From positions 574,501 through 638,500 of the forward strand of contig JARUPZ010000026.1 in the NCBI GenBank assembly GCA_031213475.1: a stretch of 64,000 nt of DNA, given 5' to 3'. The stretch is from Nereocystis luetkeana. Lineage: Eukaryota > Sar > Phaeophyceae > Laminariales > Laminariaceae. Below, piece by piece: positions 53,955 to 64,000 of the stretch; within the stretch, counting starts at the first letter, position 1; each line of letters begins with the position of its first letter. The notes beneath the pieces were generated by a model. The model saw only the letters and a program-made list of their open reading frames with translations. It did not search any database and was not told where the DNA came from. Made by a program: the position numbers and the translations under genes.

Positions 53955-56900
53955 GTAAGGTAGGGTGAGGTAAGGTAAGGTAAAGAGCCCCGTACGAGAA
54001 GAAAGCAAGATTGTACCAGGTATTTGTACTACTCTCGGCGTGAGTATAAGAGCCATAGCACAATTCGACCTTGTGTTCACGCCCGTAGCAATACGCCGTC
54101 CTCGCGTCAACACACTATAGTTACACTGGCATAACCGTACGATTCACTCGTCTTTCGTGGCTACTGAGCACTGCCAATACAGCATGAGACCATGTAGGCT
54201 AGCGACGTACATGTGATGGTGTGTACCCTGGTCAGCTATACCTGGCAGTACAGCACGAGTAGTAGCGGTCGTGCTGTACTTCGTGCAAGCTCACTGTTCA
54301 TACACCGCTGGAACAGTACAACAGAGTAGTACAGCAGTACGTAGGTTGTAAGAGCCAATACAGATAGTGATGTATGTACGTACCATATACGTGCGATGTA
54401 TAACGTATAAGGTAACTTGTACCTCTGAGAATGGGGGAGGCACTTTTGATCAGTTTGTCCCCAAAATGTGTCGTACGAGTATCGTACGTATTTCGGACGG
54501 TCTCTGCGCGAACCGTACATTGTCCAATGAATGGAGGCTTTGGTTGTAGCTGGCGTAGCTCCTCTCATACACACGATAGACGTGTGTGTTGTAGGCCAAG
54601 TACTACTGTACCCACTAAGCTATTGTAAGTACGAGTGTCGTACTAAAGAGCGTTGAGCTCGCACAGCGGATAGGTTATATATCTATCTGCCTCGGAAGAT
54701 ACACACAGATCATAAACTGCAAGAATCGATCATCTGTTGGAGGCGTGTACGAAGACCGCTTGGGGGGGGAGGGAGGGGGGGGGGGTATGATGCCATGATT
54801 TTTAATATTAACACCGCGTCAATGTCACTCGGACGAATGGCTCTGCGCCTCACTCCAAATCCGATAAAAGCCTTTATTTGTTGTGGCAGAGTAGCAAAAA
54901 TTGGTCCCATGGCGGTGCAATCGCGAAATCAAAAAGGCTACTACTGTACCAGGTAGGATATAAATATCTCGGAACTGCCGAAAAAAATGTGGTTGTCATT
55001 CGGCCGAGCCGTCCGCTGAAAATAAAACACTGAAGAACCAGTCACCCTACCGTACGTAGCACAAGAGGTCTGAACTATGGTTACGAATACGTGAGCTGTG
55101 ACTACTTTCGATAGAGTGGTTGATACTCAACTCTGCCAGCTGCTAGCGGGTGGGTCAGTTCTATGATCCATGAGTAAATACGTACGGTGTCTGTGCATTC
55201 GACTTACCTGTGCTTGCAGTGCGTACGATGTGCAGTAGTACTGATGTAGTTAATTTTCAGCTTTCCAAGTGTTTTCTGTTATTTTCGTAGCTGGACGGCT
55301 TGTTGCTACGATTCGTTGATATGAACAATGCTGCTGCTGTATTTTTCACCCAGCAATTTGCGGCAGCATAAGCTTCAACGTTGAGGTGCCCTGAGCTGTA
55401 CGTTTGTATGCCGTGCACTTCGCGCGCACTTGTATGCCGTCGCGCCGTCGGATGTTTGTTCATTATACCGGCACCGAACGAAGTAGGTGGTGGACAGCTT
55501 GGTCACCGCGGCGGTGTGGAAGAATCACCTACACACGCTCGACCAGATGGCGGTGAGACCCACAACGGCAAAACAGTGCCAAACTTGTTTGTGTAAGTTC
55601 TTCACCATACAGAGTCGTGATTTTTAAAAAAAATCCTATTATCGCGGGGGACCACAGTAAACCGGACCAAATATTGTGAGTAAAAAAAGCGAAATGTATA
55701 GGTTTTTGTGTGTAACGCAGGTCCTGTTTAATACATTCGTGCAGATAGGTACCGGGGTACCTCCAGAGTAACTCAGAGAAAACACCGGGGGACTTCCACT
55801 GCAGAAGAAACCCTAAAAAATATAGCCGTGCAAAACAAATAATATAAAAACGCCTCATAATAGCACAGGTACGTTTACAGCGTTGCTTTCGCTTCACGCT
55901 GTGACTATTTTTGTATTCCGGGAGGCCACAGCAGTAGTAATACGGGGGACAATAGCAAATAGGACCAAATATTGTCAGTAAAAACAGCGAAATATATAGG
56001 TTTTTGTGTGTACCGTAGGTTATACATAATATCAGAAGCCAAGATGGCTACTGCAACCACATACCCCCCCCCCCCCCCCCCCCGCATGTTTATGAACCAT
56101 AACGATTGGGTTCTGAAGACTGCTGTGTGTTCCCCCCCGTAACCGTGCTATTAATAGAGGATATGCGGAGCAGAGCTGGCGGCGGCGGAAGTGATGCGGG
56201 CGCTGGCGGCGACGAACGATTTCCTGGGCAAGGATGAGGGGGAGTGTGGCCTCAAGCTGGCGGACCTGAAGGTGGGTGTACACGGGGTGTACATTTACAA
56301 AAAAAATATTTACGGCCCGTGCCACAAACGATCGTCCCCCTATGGGAGGCGGCGGGGGGCGGGGGGGGGGTGCCACTCATGTCATGCATGGCCGTAGTCG
56401 TATGACCATAGACCCTCGCACCCCTACAAGGCCGGGACGGAGCACGTCGGGATTTTCACTACAATGCTGGGACGGAGCACGTTGGGTTTTCGCCGACCAA
56501 GCGAACGTTGCTTGCACCAGCTGGGGCGGGGGGGCGTACTCATTTGCCTTAGTCATCCAAGAAGGAGCACCGTTTCTACTCCAAATAGAGACACGTCTAG
56601 CAGTTGGGCGCTCATCTCGCTGTATGTTTTTATTACGTAGACACTTTTGTCAAAAATGGTCCCTTCCTGTTCCGCCACCTGTGGCCACCGTCTATCTCCT
56701 AGGATAGCGATCGTTTTCCCGCTACTACCTAATGAACCAAAGTTCTCCACACCACAGTGTGATGTTGTCCTAGTCTCCTTCCTTAAGACATCCCGTTCCC
56801 CCCCTGCCCACCTCGCAGTCTCCCACTACTTGAGTTCTACTCTCTATTACTTTTCCGCGAGGGGACATCTGCGCGTCTACTTCCTCCTACTGCTGGCTAC

Positions 56901-59012
56901 TTCGCTACCCCTTTCGCAGTTTCAGCATTTTCGCGAAGTTCGCTGGGCTGTGTTTGTGCAAATACCCTTCTCGTTCCCCCCCCCGTATATCTCTACCGTA
57001 AGTGCTTATCACGTTTCACTTTATTTCTTAGGGCTAGCCTCTCCCTTCACTTATGCCTCGTCCTCGCCAAACTTATCGATGGGCGGCATCTCCGTTTGGT
57101 TTCCTCCAATATCGTTCCATACTTTCTAGGACTACGCTTTTCCCACCTTCCTCCAAGCTCGACCTTAGTGGCTTTCTTCCATACACCACGGAGGGCGGAG
57201 GGGAAGGGGGGGTAATGGGTGTGTGCCCTCGATAGGAGCCATGTACTCGATCTCATGCATGGCCGTAGTCGTATGACCATGGACCCTTGCATCCCTACGA
57301 TGTCGGGACGGAGCATATCGGATTTTTACCGACCAGGAAGATATTGCTTACACCAACCGCGAAGCACCGTGAGTGAGGTGTCCGGTGGGTCACATGAAGG
57401 GAGAGCTGCATCCTACTAAGAGCCGTGAGGTGTCTCGGAGAGGGGGGGGGGGGGGGGGGTCACACAAATAAGCGGGAAAAGTTAATACTTCGAAATATGC
57501 TCAGTACGCACTATATATTGAAGAAGAAATATTACGTTGGAATATATATGTATGTACCTGGCATTTATATACATATGGCCAGTAGCATCAACGCTATTGA
57601 ATTTGCACACAGTCGTTCAACTGTGGCTTATATTAACGTGGCTTATATTAACGTGGCTTATATTAACGTGCCTTATATTAATTTTGGCTTATATTAACGT
57701 GGCTTATATTAACTTGCCTTATATTAACGTGGCTTATATTAACGTGGCTTATATTAACGTGGCTTATGTTAACGTGGCTTATATTAACGTGGCTTGTATT
57801 AACGTGGCTTATATTAACGTGGCTTATATTAACGTGGCTTATATTAACATGGCTTATATTAACGGTGGCTTATATTAACATGGCTTATATTAACGGTGGC
57901 TTATATTAACGTGGCTTATATTAACGTGGCTTATATTAACGTGGCTTATATTAACATGGCTTATATTAACGGTGGCTTATATTAACGTGGCTTATATTGA
58001 CGGCCATAGTGATACCTGGTCACAAATGATGGCGGTAGCAGCAGCAGCAGCATCTCGCTGTCGTTATCAAGATGCCGTAGCGACTGCGGCAGAGCGATCT
58101 ATCTGTGGTCAGTACAGTGCAACACAGCAAGCCATGTGTGAACAGTGCAACACAGTACGGTACAGCACAGCAATCTATCTGTGAACAGTACAGTACATCA
58201 CTTCAATCTAAGAAACGTGAACACGACGGACAGATAGATCGTCTGCAGATCAGATAGACTATCTAGATCCTAACATCATGTATTGAGATGTTTGCGCAGT
58301 ACCTACCGCCGTACAGATCAGGCCCAACCCAAGAAGCGTGCTCTAGATCATGCAGGATATTCGGTACCCACCCTAAAAACATGAGCTGCTGGAAATCCTG
58401 CAGATGCGTCGTATATCTGACCTCAAAGATCTAGACCATCAAGTGGGAAAACGGTTATCGATCTGATCTATCTGATCTATCTGATATGCAGATGATATAT
58501 TTGAGATATCTTTGATGTGGAGAGCTGAACCCTCTACACGTCAAAAATGATTGCACGAATCCTACCAGTCCGTCCCCGGATCTAATGATTCATATCCATA
58601 TCCATATTTAGTCCAAACGGTCGTTGCGCTATCGTGTGCTTCGTCGGCGAAAACAACTTAATAATGTCTTGAGTGAATGCCAGGCGTGAGGTGCGAATCA
58701 TTTCATTTTTTGGCGACGTACCGTAGACTTTCGTGAACATACTGGCGTTGCATCAAACCGGGTGGCGTTGTATCAAAACGGGGGCAGGGGTTCGCGGGAG
58801 TACAATTAAGTTTCCGCAGGAAAATAATATTATACTGTACGTCTTTTCGCATTGATTGGGTTATTTGCAGGAACATGCAACTTTTTTGCTTTACGTATGA
58901 CAAGAAAGCAACAGGGTGGTCTATCAAGCTGTGGTGTAGCTGGTGCATGGTACTTGGTATGTCCATACGACCCTTACTGTATGACTGAGGTACTGAAGGC
59001 CGCTCAGGGTAA

Positions 59013-59044
<32 letters not shown>

Positions 59045-62000
59045 TCCGGAGCACTTGATTTTGTCGACAAAACACTTTATGACTGGGATACTGAGGAGCT
59101 ACGAGCACAGCATCCAGTGTCGTCAACCCCACTGTGTATTACTACTTCAGCAACATTCTTCGAACGATACGTCGTGCCTCTTGCGCGATATGCTAAGGTT
59201 CAAGCGTCCACGTTTCTGTCTAAATGAGTTTTTTTTCGGGGGGGGGAGATATTTCTCGCATATATAGAGAGCTTCAGGAGCTAGCCCTATGCTTACCCGA
59301 ACCGAGGAGCTTCAGAAAAAGATAGAAAAAGCGGGGTCCCTCTACCGCGCAGACGAGGCTACCTGGAAACAAAAAATGACACGATCTCACATCTGGGACA
59401 GTCCGCTGATGGAATCATCTCACGGCAGTCGGTAGGGGTTTCGATATTTTTCAGGGATTTGTTTCTGACCGGTTGAGGTTCTTGAGTGAGCAGCTACTAT
59501 TACGGGGGACCATAGCAAAAAAGACCTACGGTACACACAATCACCTGTACCTGGTAAGCATTTCCCTATTTTTAGAAACAATATTTGGTCCTATTTACTA
59601 TGGTCCCCCCGCGATACCTGTCAGTGCGATCCTGTTGCTGTTGTTTTTGGCGTGAGGGCTGCAGTACGTAGCGCATAGATTCGTAAATTGTGGCTCGCGT
59701 GAGACATCGAGCTCATAAAAATAAGCCGCCGCCCCTGTAAGGCATTGCTCATAAAAATAAGGCGCCGCCCCTGTAAGACATTATTGCTCATAAAAATAAG
59801 CCGCCGCCCCTGTAAGGCATTACTGCTCATAAAAATAAGGCGCCACCCTCGTAAGGCGTTGCTCACATAATAAGGCGCCACCCCTGTAAGGCGTTGCTCA
59901 TATGATAAGGCGCCACCCCTGCAAGGCATTGCCCAACAAAAACGTAAGGCGCCACCCCTGCAAGGCATTGCTCATAAAAATAAGGCACCGCTCCTGTAAG
60001 GCACTGCTCAACAAAAAAGTAAGGCGCAACCCTTGTAAGGCGTTGCTCATATAATAAGGCGCCACCCTCGTAAGGCGTTGCTCACATAATAAGGCGCCAC
60101 CCCTGTAAGGCACCGCTCCTCTCTTGATAACCTATTACGGGGGACCATAGTTGACAGGACCTATGGTACACATAAAAAACTATATGTTTAACCATTTTTA
60201 CTAACAATATTTGGTCCTGTTAACTATGGCCCCCCGTAATAGACATTTCAGGGCAGATATATCGATGATCTGTGTTGTCTATGGCTCATGTTGACGCGTG
60301 GGGGGTCGCACAATGATCTGTGTCGTCTACCACGTACCCCATTGTGCTGGAACTGCGCTGCTGTGCAGGTAGAGGCAGGTTAGGATCTAAATGATCTATC
60401 TGATCTATCTGGTCTATCTCTCTGTAGATAGATATATCATCAAGTGTCCGATGTGAGCATGTTTTCAATATGTTTAGGGCTTCCCCCCCTCCACCCCCGC
60501 CCTGCTCCGGCTCGGAACGGATGCGTGGTCAATGGTCAAGCAACGAATGAGTACGCCCCCTCCCAACCCCCCTCCCCCCCCCCTGTCATGATCCCCTGTT
60601 CTCTGTCTTCCCCAGGATGATGAACCGTTGCCGTTCGAAATTGACGTCAGAGCGCGCGGTCGGATTGGAACACATGCGCAGAGCATTTCTCCCGCTGCCG
60701 CCGCCGCTGCGGCCGCCGAAATATTTTCCGACTTCGAAGAGGTAACCGTGCTATTATTATTATTAAACTGTGTACCTGGTATATGTTTTTTAGGTTCCGA
60801 TTCATATTACATATTGACATTGTTGTTTTCGTCATCCGACTATGTGTACTGCGGTAGCATGAGCTTCAACGTTGATCACTAAGAAATATCCCTCAAAAGA
60901 AAAAAAAACACTTGGACCTATGCCAATGGAAACGCGAAGTTCAAAAGTTTTTTTTCAAATATATCGCTTTGAAAAAACAGCCGAAAAATTTCATGTACCG
61001 CCGCTGTGGGAAAAATAGAGAAAAATGTTTGATTTTTTCTTGTTTTCCCCCCAACGGCTGCAGGCGGCGCAATTTGTTTTTTTCTGGTCGCAAATTGTCA
61101 ACACGGTGATCGAAACCAGCTCGTGCGACGATCGACGCTCGATCTCGACGTAGACTCAGCCCACGGCCAACCCACTCGGTATCTGGCAAGCCCAACGAGT
61201 ATAGATGACGGCCTCGAGTATATCAGGTGGATCCATGGTCTAGGGGGCGAGAGCTTGCCGGCGGCGTCCTACGGTATCCTCCCAAACCTGAAAAAAAGTC
61301 TAGTATTCGCCATTCGAGACGGATGGAGAAGTTTTGTCTTCTGTTTTGTGCAAACCAGCGGCCAAATATTTTTTAACCACACGAACGGTCAGCTCCCGCC
61401 ACATGACACCGGCCATGGTGTGAAGACGGTGACCCTAGGGTGGGTCGGAGCCCCTAACGAGCGCCCTCCGTTCAGAATTCATGACGCAATCGTTGGTTTT
61501 GTTGATCGATGTCCGTCAAGGACTCGGAATCTCGCCGCTTCGAACCAAAGATCGGCCTGAGTTTTTCTCAAGCCGATGTTGGCCCAACATCGGCCCCAGA
61601 TTTGCTTTTTTTGGGCTTTTCCAAAAGTTAGGAACTTTTTTTTTTGTTAGGTGGCCCATAGGAAGCGTGTTCAGATTTTTTTTGGCGGGTATCTTTGAAA
61701 TTCAAACTTTTTATTGCAACTTCGCTGTACCATTGGCTTAGGTCTTACCTGGTACATTTTTTATCAATAGAATTCCTACGTACACACAGAAGCAAGTTTT
61801 CATGTTTTTATTTGTTTTTTTCTTGTTGTTGTTGTTGTTAGTCTCAGTCTCAGTCTCAGTCTTAGTCTCAGTCTTAGTCTCAGTCTTAGTCTCAGTCTTA
61901 GTATAGTCGTAGGATTATTCTCCCTTCTGCCCCCTGCGCTGTCTCCGCAGAATGCCACTCCAAATTCGACGAGGTAACCATTGAACTTCAATTTTAGTGT

Positions 62001-64000
62001 TAGTACCCCATTGCAGCGCGAGCTCCAACAATGATCACCGATAAACACTCCCTGTGGGGCTCGTGCATGGAATATCACATTGTCATTCCTACGTATAATA
62101 TATCTTGTGGAAATAAATTCATGAGTGTCGTACTGCAATATAATGGATCACGTTATGGATCGAAGCTCGATAACCCAGTTCAGTACTTGAGTCGGAGTAG
62201 GGAATCAATCAGCGCTTTTAATTGGTACCTGGCATGACTTATGAAGTTGGATGGGGGCAGTTTACAAGGTACCAGGTAACTTAAAAAAAAATTGAACATA
62301 ACGCCGATTTTGTTTTAAATGCAGTACTGCTGTAGGTGATGTGTATCCTGAATCGGCGTTTCCGTTAAACCGAGATTCCTAGATCGATCTATCTCCTAAA
62401 TCGAATCGTGTGCCTTGGAGGTTGGAAAATGAATCAATTCACACACCCATAACCTCTTAAGGCCAACTATTGCGGTATAGAAAAATATTTCCGGGCCGAA
62501 TATTCGTGTTCTACCCGAGGATACAACAAATTCTTCAGTTTGTGTCTTAAGTTCGCTCGATGGGTTTTTACGTATTCGTATTATTAATAGGGGGTCAAAA
62601 ATCGGGGAAACAATCGAAACAGAAAATTGTAGAGGCTAGACCTGATATGTACCAGATATAATGTGAGACTATCTACTAATAGTACGGGAGTTTTTAAAAA
62701 GATCTGTAAGATTTTTCTTTTTTGCCGAAACTCGCGATTTACTCGGCGGGACTATCAAAAACATCGGTACACTCTTCAGCTTTCCGAGAGCTGTCCGTGG
62801 ACAGTTTTCGTTTCTCCAGAGTCTTCGTTGGAGTTTAGGCGAAAGCAATCAGTTTTCTCTGGAGGGTGAAACAGTATAGGCTGTAAATCGGAACTGGGGC
62901 CAGAAATAAATAGTGAGTCAGTTAAGATATTTGGTGAAATATCATGCGGAATATCCTTGAAACGGGCAATGCGGACGAACAGTCAAAACCACGACTCCGG
63001 GGAAACGAAAAACAGCCCAAGAAAGCTCGGGGGAAACTGAGGGGAGCCTCCTGAAAAATCTACCCGTGTTTTTGACCTTCCTGCCGAGTAAATGACGGGT
63101 TTTCGGCAACGGCAACAAAAAAAAACTTCTTAGAGCCCTTTAATTTTTCCCCGGAATAGTTGGTCTTACATTGTACCTGGCATACACCACGTTTTGTCTC
63201 TCCATGTTCCTGCTTCAAAACGTTTCGTCTATTTTTGCTCAATTCTGTCTGTCGTCCCCTAACACGAATAAATAAAAATCCGACGAGCTTGAGACATCAA
63301 CTAATTCATTGAGTTTACCCACCCGTACCCCCATCAATTATGTTCTCCAGCTAACCTCCAGCTCCAATGTTGCGTGCATTTTTCACACCTTCTCCCGCTC
63401 GAGGTTTACAATCTCGTCCAACGCTTGCGTCATCTCGACTCCCTCGTGCCCGTGCCATGTGTGATGCGATGCGATGAGCAGATGCAGACCAACTCCCGAG
63501 CCTCCTCGTCGGCGGTCGACAGAGAGGCGACGCAGACCAGCAACAAGAGAAAGGCTAGCGCGTTCTCTTCCTCGGAGACGAAGCACCCGTTCGCTCTAGA
63601 GATGGCGCCCGACAGTCTCAACGCGTCGGCTTTATTCTTACCATTGGCGGCTCCCGCCGCGACAGCAGTAGCGCCTTCTGCCCCGACTGTTGCCGCACCC
63701 ACCAGCGGGCGGAGCGATAGAGAGCCACCGGGGCTAGGGGGTGGGGGGGGCGCTCCAAGAGGCTGTGCTCCCGTTAGCAGGGAGGGCGACGGAGAACCGG
63801 CAGGGCACGGGAAAGGAGGGGCGCTAACAGGCGGTGCTCCGCTAAGCGGGCGGGTCGACAGGAGGTCGGCAGAGCAGGCGGGGGGCGGGGCGGCGTCCTT
63901 GGGCGATGCTCCTCTGTTAACGGCGCTCACGGTGAAGACGGTGGCGGAGCTGGGGCCGGCGGCACAGATGGCGCAAGCGACGAGGACGAGCGTAAGCGCG
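53841..64000 (+). CDS. Unrecognised gene, five in-phase exons, runs off the right edge
   Basis: Exons 53841-53954, 55487-55552, 56158-56271, 60616-60741 and 63404->64000 are all phase 0/0 and give 339 codons so far. The start is ATG in CACGATGG, with an in-frame stop upstream at 53799. The N-terminal ~100 residues are helical and Ala/Leu-rich. Exon 4 has an eight-Ala run, then EIFSDFEE, which joins exon 5 VYNLVQRLRHLDSLVPVPC as one apparent helix. After ~residue 190 the protein is low-complexity, rich in Ala, Gly, Pro and Ser, with basic KRK. No family is recognised; it might be a coiled-coil scaffold or a regulatory protein. The exon 3 acceptor is itself a CTATTAATAG palindrome. Confidence 0.6.
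54766..54785. repeat. G-rich homopolymer runs
   Basis: TTGGGGGGGGAGGGAGGGGG followed by more G, in intron 1 of the right-end gene. Confidence 0.8.
55487..55552 (+). CDS. Right-end gene, exon 2
   Basis: 22 codons, VVDSLVTAAVWKNHLHTLDQ then MA; acceptor CGAAGTAG, donor GCG|GTGAGA. Phase 0 on both sides. Confidence 0.55.
55637..55733. mobile_element. MITE 'GGGGGACCATAG' family, copy 14, right end lost
   Basis: TTATCGCGGGGGACCACAGT to GCAGGTCCTGTTTAATAC. The expected TGGTCCCCCGTAA is missing; instead ~10 bp later come a GGTACCGGGGTACCTCCAGA unit of the 23-bp minisatellite type and flanking sequence. Confidence 0.75.
55740..55780. repeat. Isolated unit of the 27.2-kb 23-bp minisatellite
   Basis: GATAGGTACCGGGGTACCTC, then CAGAGTAACTCAGAG: close to GTAGATACCCGGGTACCCCC plus AGA. 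It is a single unit, ~28 kb from the array. Confidence 0.6.
55937..56030. mobile_element. MITE 'GGGGGACCATAG' family, copy 15, right end lost
   Basis: TAATACGGGGGACAATAGCA to GTGTACCGTAGGTTATACAT. The right terminus is replaced by other sequence and a C run (56067-56083). Confidence 0.75.
56066..56083. repeat. Long C homopolymer run
   Basis: About 17 consecutive C, about 75 bp before exon 3 of the right-end gene. Confidence 0.85.
56158..56271 (+). CDS. Right-end gene, exon 3
   Basis: 38 codons, RICGAELAAAEVMRALAATN then DFLGKDEGECGLKLADLK; acceptor CTATTAATAG|AGG, donor AAG|GTGGGT. A nearer AG (GAGCAG, 56166) is out of phase. Confidence 0.6.
56345..56530 (+). repeat. Poly-G-flanked retroposon-like repeat, copy 5
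   Basis: G run, TGCCACTCATGTCATGCATG, GCCGTAGTCGTATGACCATA, GGCCGGGACGGAGCACGTCG, with a short internal duplication (GGGACGGAGCACGT twice). A second G run and CGTACTCATTTGCCTTAGTC (the second subtype) follow at 56525. Confidence 0.8.
57200..57430 (+). repeat. Poly-G-flanked retroposon-like repeat, copy 6
   Basis: GGGGGGGTAATGGGTGTGTG, CCTCGATAGGAGCCATGTAC, TCGATCTCATGCATGGCCGT, then the same body as 31.4 kb. It is followed by an 18-G run at 57440-57458. Confidence 0.85.
57618..58005. repeat. 15-bp minisatellite GTGGCTTATATTAAC
   Basis: About 26 units of GTGGCTTATATTAAC with a few 16-bp units (extra G) and small changes. Because 15 is a multiple of three, it makes long Val-Ala-Tyr-Ile-Asn frames. 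In intron 3 of the right-end gene. Confidence 0.97.
58220..58510. repeat. GATC-rich dispersed repeat
   Basis: CAGATAGATCGTCTGCAGAT, CTCTAGATCATGCAGGATAT and GATCTATCTGATCTATCTGA words, with CATGAGCTGCTG and CAAGTGGGAA shared with 42.8 kb. Confidence 0.7.
59011..59037. repeat. Long C homopolymer run
   Basis: About 25 consecutive C followed by GAAAAAAATCC. Confidence 0.9.
59499..59612. mobile_element. MITE 'GGGGGACCATAG' family, copy 16, with internal TACCTGGTA
   Basis: ATTACGGGGGACCATAGCAA to TACTATGGTCCCCC. The interior reads ATCACCTGTACCTGGTAAGC where relatives read AACCTATATATTTAACC, so the palindrome TACCTGGTA has been added or substituted here. Confidence 0.9.
59711..60118. repeat. ~36-bp minisatellite (AAGGCGCCACCCCTGTAAGG)
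   Basis: About eleven units: GCTCATAAAAATAAGSCGCC, RCCCCTGTAAGGCATT. Length varies (30-38 bp) by changes in the A-rich part. Similar words (GTGCCTTATTTTCCAAGC) occur reversed at ~43.0 kb. Confidence 0.95.
60134..60241. mobile_element. MITE 'GGGGGACCATAG' family, copy 17
   Basis: TTACGGGGGACCATAGTTGA to AACTATGGCCCCCCGTAATA, immediately after the ~36-bp minisatellite. Confidence 0.95.
60255..60445. repeat. GATC-rich dispersed repeat
   Basis: GATATATCGATGATCTGTGT, GGATCTAAATGATCTATCTG and GTAGATAGATATATCATCAA. Confidence 0.65.
60500..60592. repeat. Repeat ending in C runs, second copy
   Basis: GGATGCGTGGTCAATGGTCA, AGCAACGAATGAGTACGCCC, then interrupted C runs. Close relative of 38860-38952. 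It precedes the exon 4 acceptor of the right-end gene. Confidence 0.8.
60616..60741 (+). CDS. Right-end gene, exon 4
   Basis: 42 codons, DDEPLPFEIDVRARGRIGTH, AQSISP, eight Ala, EIFSDFEE; acceptor CTTCCCCAG, donor GAG|GTAACC. The alternative frame MMNRCRSKLTSERAV is open but out of phase with exon 3. Confidence 0.6.
60913..61745 (+). mobile_element. ~830-bp TIR element, second complete copy
   Basis: TGGACCTATGCCAATGGAAA to CCATTGGCTTAGGTCTT, the same length and order as 18432-19265, with small indels (for example loss of ATCA in CGCAAATTGTCAACACGG). In the last intron of the right-end gene. Confidence 0.92.
61838..61905. repeat. CAGTCT/CAGTCTTAGTCT hexamer array
   Basis: About eleven AGTCTC/AGTCTT units. 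Confidence 0.95.
61980..63300. other. No gene recognised
   Basis: Remaining part of the last intron of the right-end gene. It holds TACCAGGTA (62270), TTATTAATAG (about 62581) and AT-rich unique-looking sequence; no exon could be placed. Confidence 0.45.
63404..64000 (+). CDS. Right-end gene, exon 5 (incomplete)
   Basis: 199 open codons from acceptor CTTCTCCCGCTCGAG, with a strong pyrimidine tract (TTTTTCACACCTTCTCCC). Starts VYNLVQRLRHLDSLVPVPCV, then MQTNSRASSSAVDREATQTS and NKRKASAF, then low complexity. The minus frame over the same span begins with a signal-peptide-like ALTLVLVACAICAAG and is the main alternative. Confidence 0.5.

Noticed and set aside
57425..58184. Frames made of Val-Ala-Tyr-Ile-Asn repeats
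   Set aside because: 15-bp minisatellite.
61951..61973. 23-nt microexon between TCTCCGCAG and GTAACC in the right-end gene
   Set aside because: Splice signals look good, but including it breaks the phase with the last exon, while skipping it keeps phase 0.
63430..63930. Minus-strand frame with a signal-peptide-like start and a GTAAGA donor
   Set aside because: Attractive, but the plus frame is open over the same span, has a strong acceptor and joins the upstream plus-strand exons in phase. Kept only as an alternative.

Overview
This is nuclear DNA of a eukaryote. Its genes are broken by spliceosomal introns, mostly GT-AG with one GC-AG. The introns run from about 0.6 to 5.3 kb and are packed with repeats. 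Recognisable products are an ESCRT-III subunit (VPS24/CHMP3) and a Golgi-type PAPS-dependent sulfotransferase. Very large repeat-filled introns, long G/C homopolymers and a type II membrane sulfotransferase of the polysaccharide-modifying kind would suit a large-genome alga such as a brown alga or another photosynthetic stramenopile. That lineage guess is low confidence. I see no bacterial operons, no CRISPR array, no rRNA and no convincing intact tRNA gene.

Layout. 0-1.1 kb: a possible secreted-protein exon on the minus strand. 1.3-3.1 kb: an extreme polypyrimidine/polypurine tract. 3.0-12.4 kb, minus strand: a six-exon membrane-anchored sulfotransferase, about 705 aa when its exons are joined, with two single-base frame breaks, a C-terminal extension holding a duplicated module, and a decayed copy of its own first-exon start just upstream. 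12.9-24.3 kb: repeats (short hairpin elements, SINE-like copies, an ~830-bp TIR element in head-to-head pairs, segmental duplications). 24.37-39.25 kb, plus strand: a complete six-exon VPS24 gene encoding 223 aa, about 95% intron. 39.3-46.4 kb: repeats only. 46.4-48.7 kb, minus strand: the 5' part of an unrecognised gene (two phase-matched exons). 50.4-50.7 kb, minus strand: an unrecognised charged ORF. 53.84 kb to the right edge, plus strand: an unrecognised gene with five phase-0 exons running off the window.

Mobile and repetitive DNA dominates. There is a ~110-bp MITE-like family (about 18 copies, some nested, some in microsatellites), a ~95-bp near-perfect hairpin family (7 copies), a tRNA-derived SINE-like family with A-rich tails, a retroposon-like family abutting long G/C homopolymers, GATC-rich dispersed repeats, and several minisatellites (8, 15, ~20, 23, ~36, ~52 and 60 bp units).

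The most unusual signal is two tiny palindromes scattered through non-coding DNA: TACC(A/T)GGTA, at about 28 exact sites, and CTATTAATAG, at about 10 exact sites plus near matches. Both are far above chance. In several repeat copies they look like clean insertions when the copy is compared by eye with its relatives.
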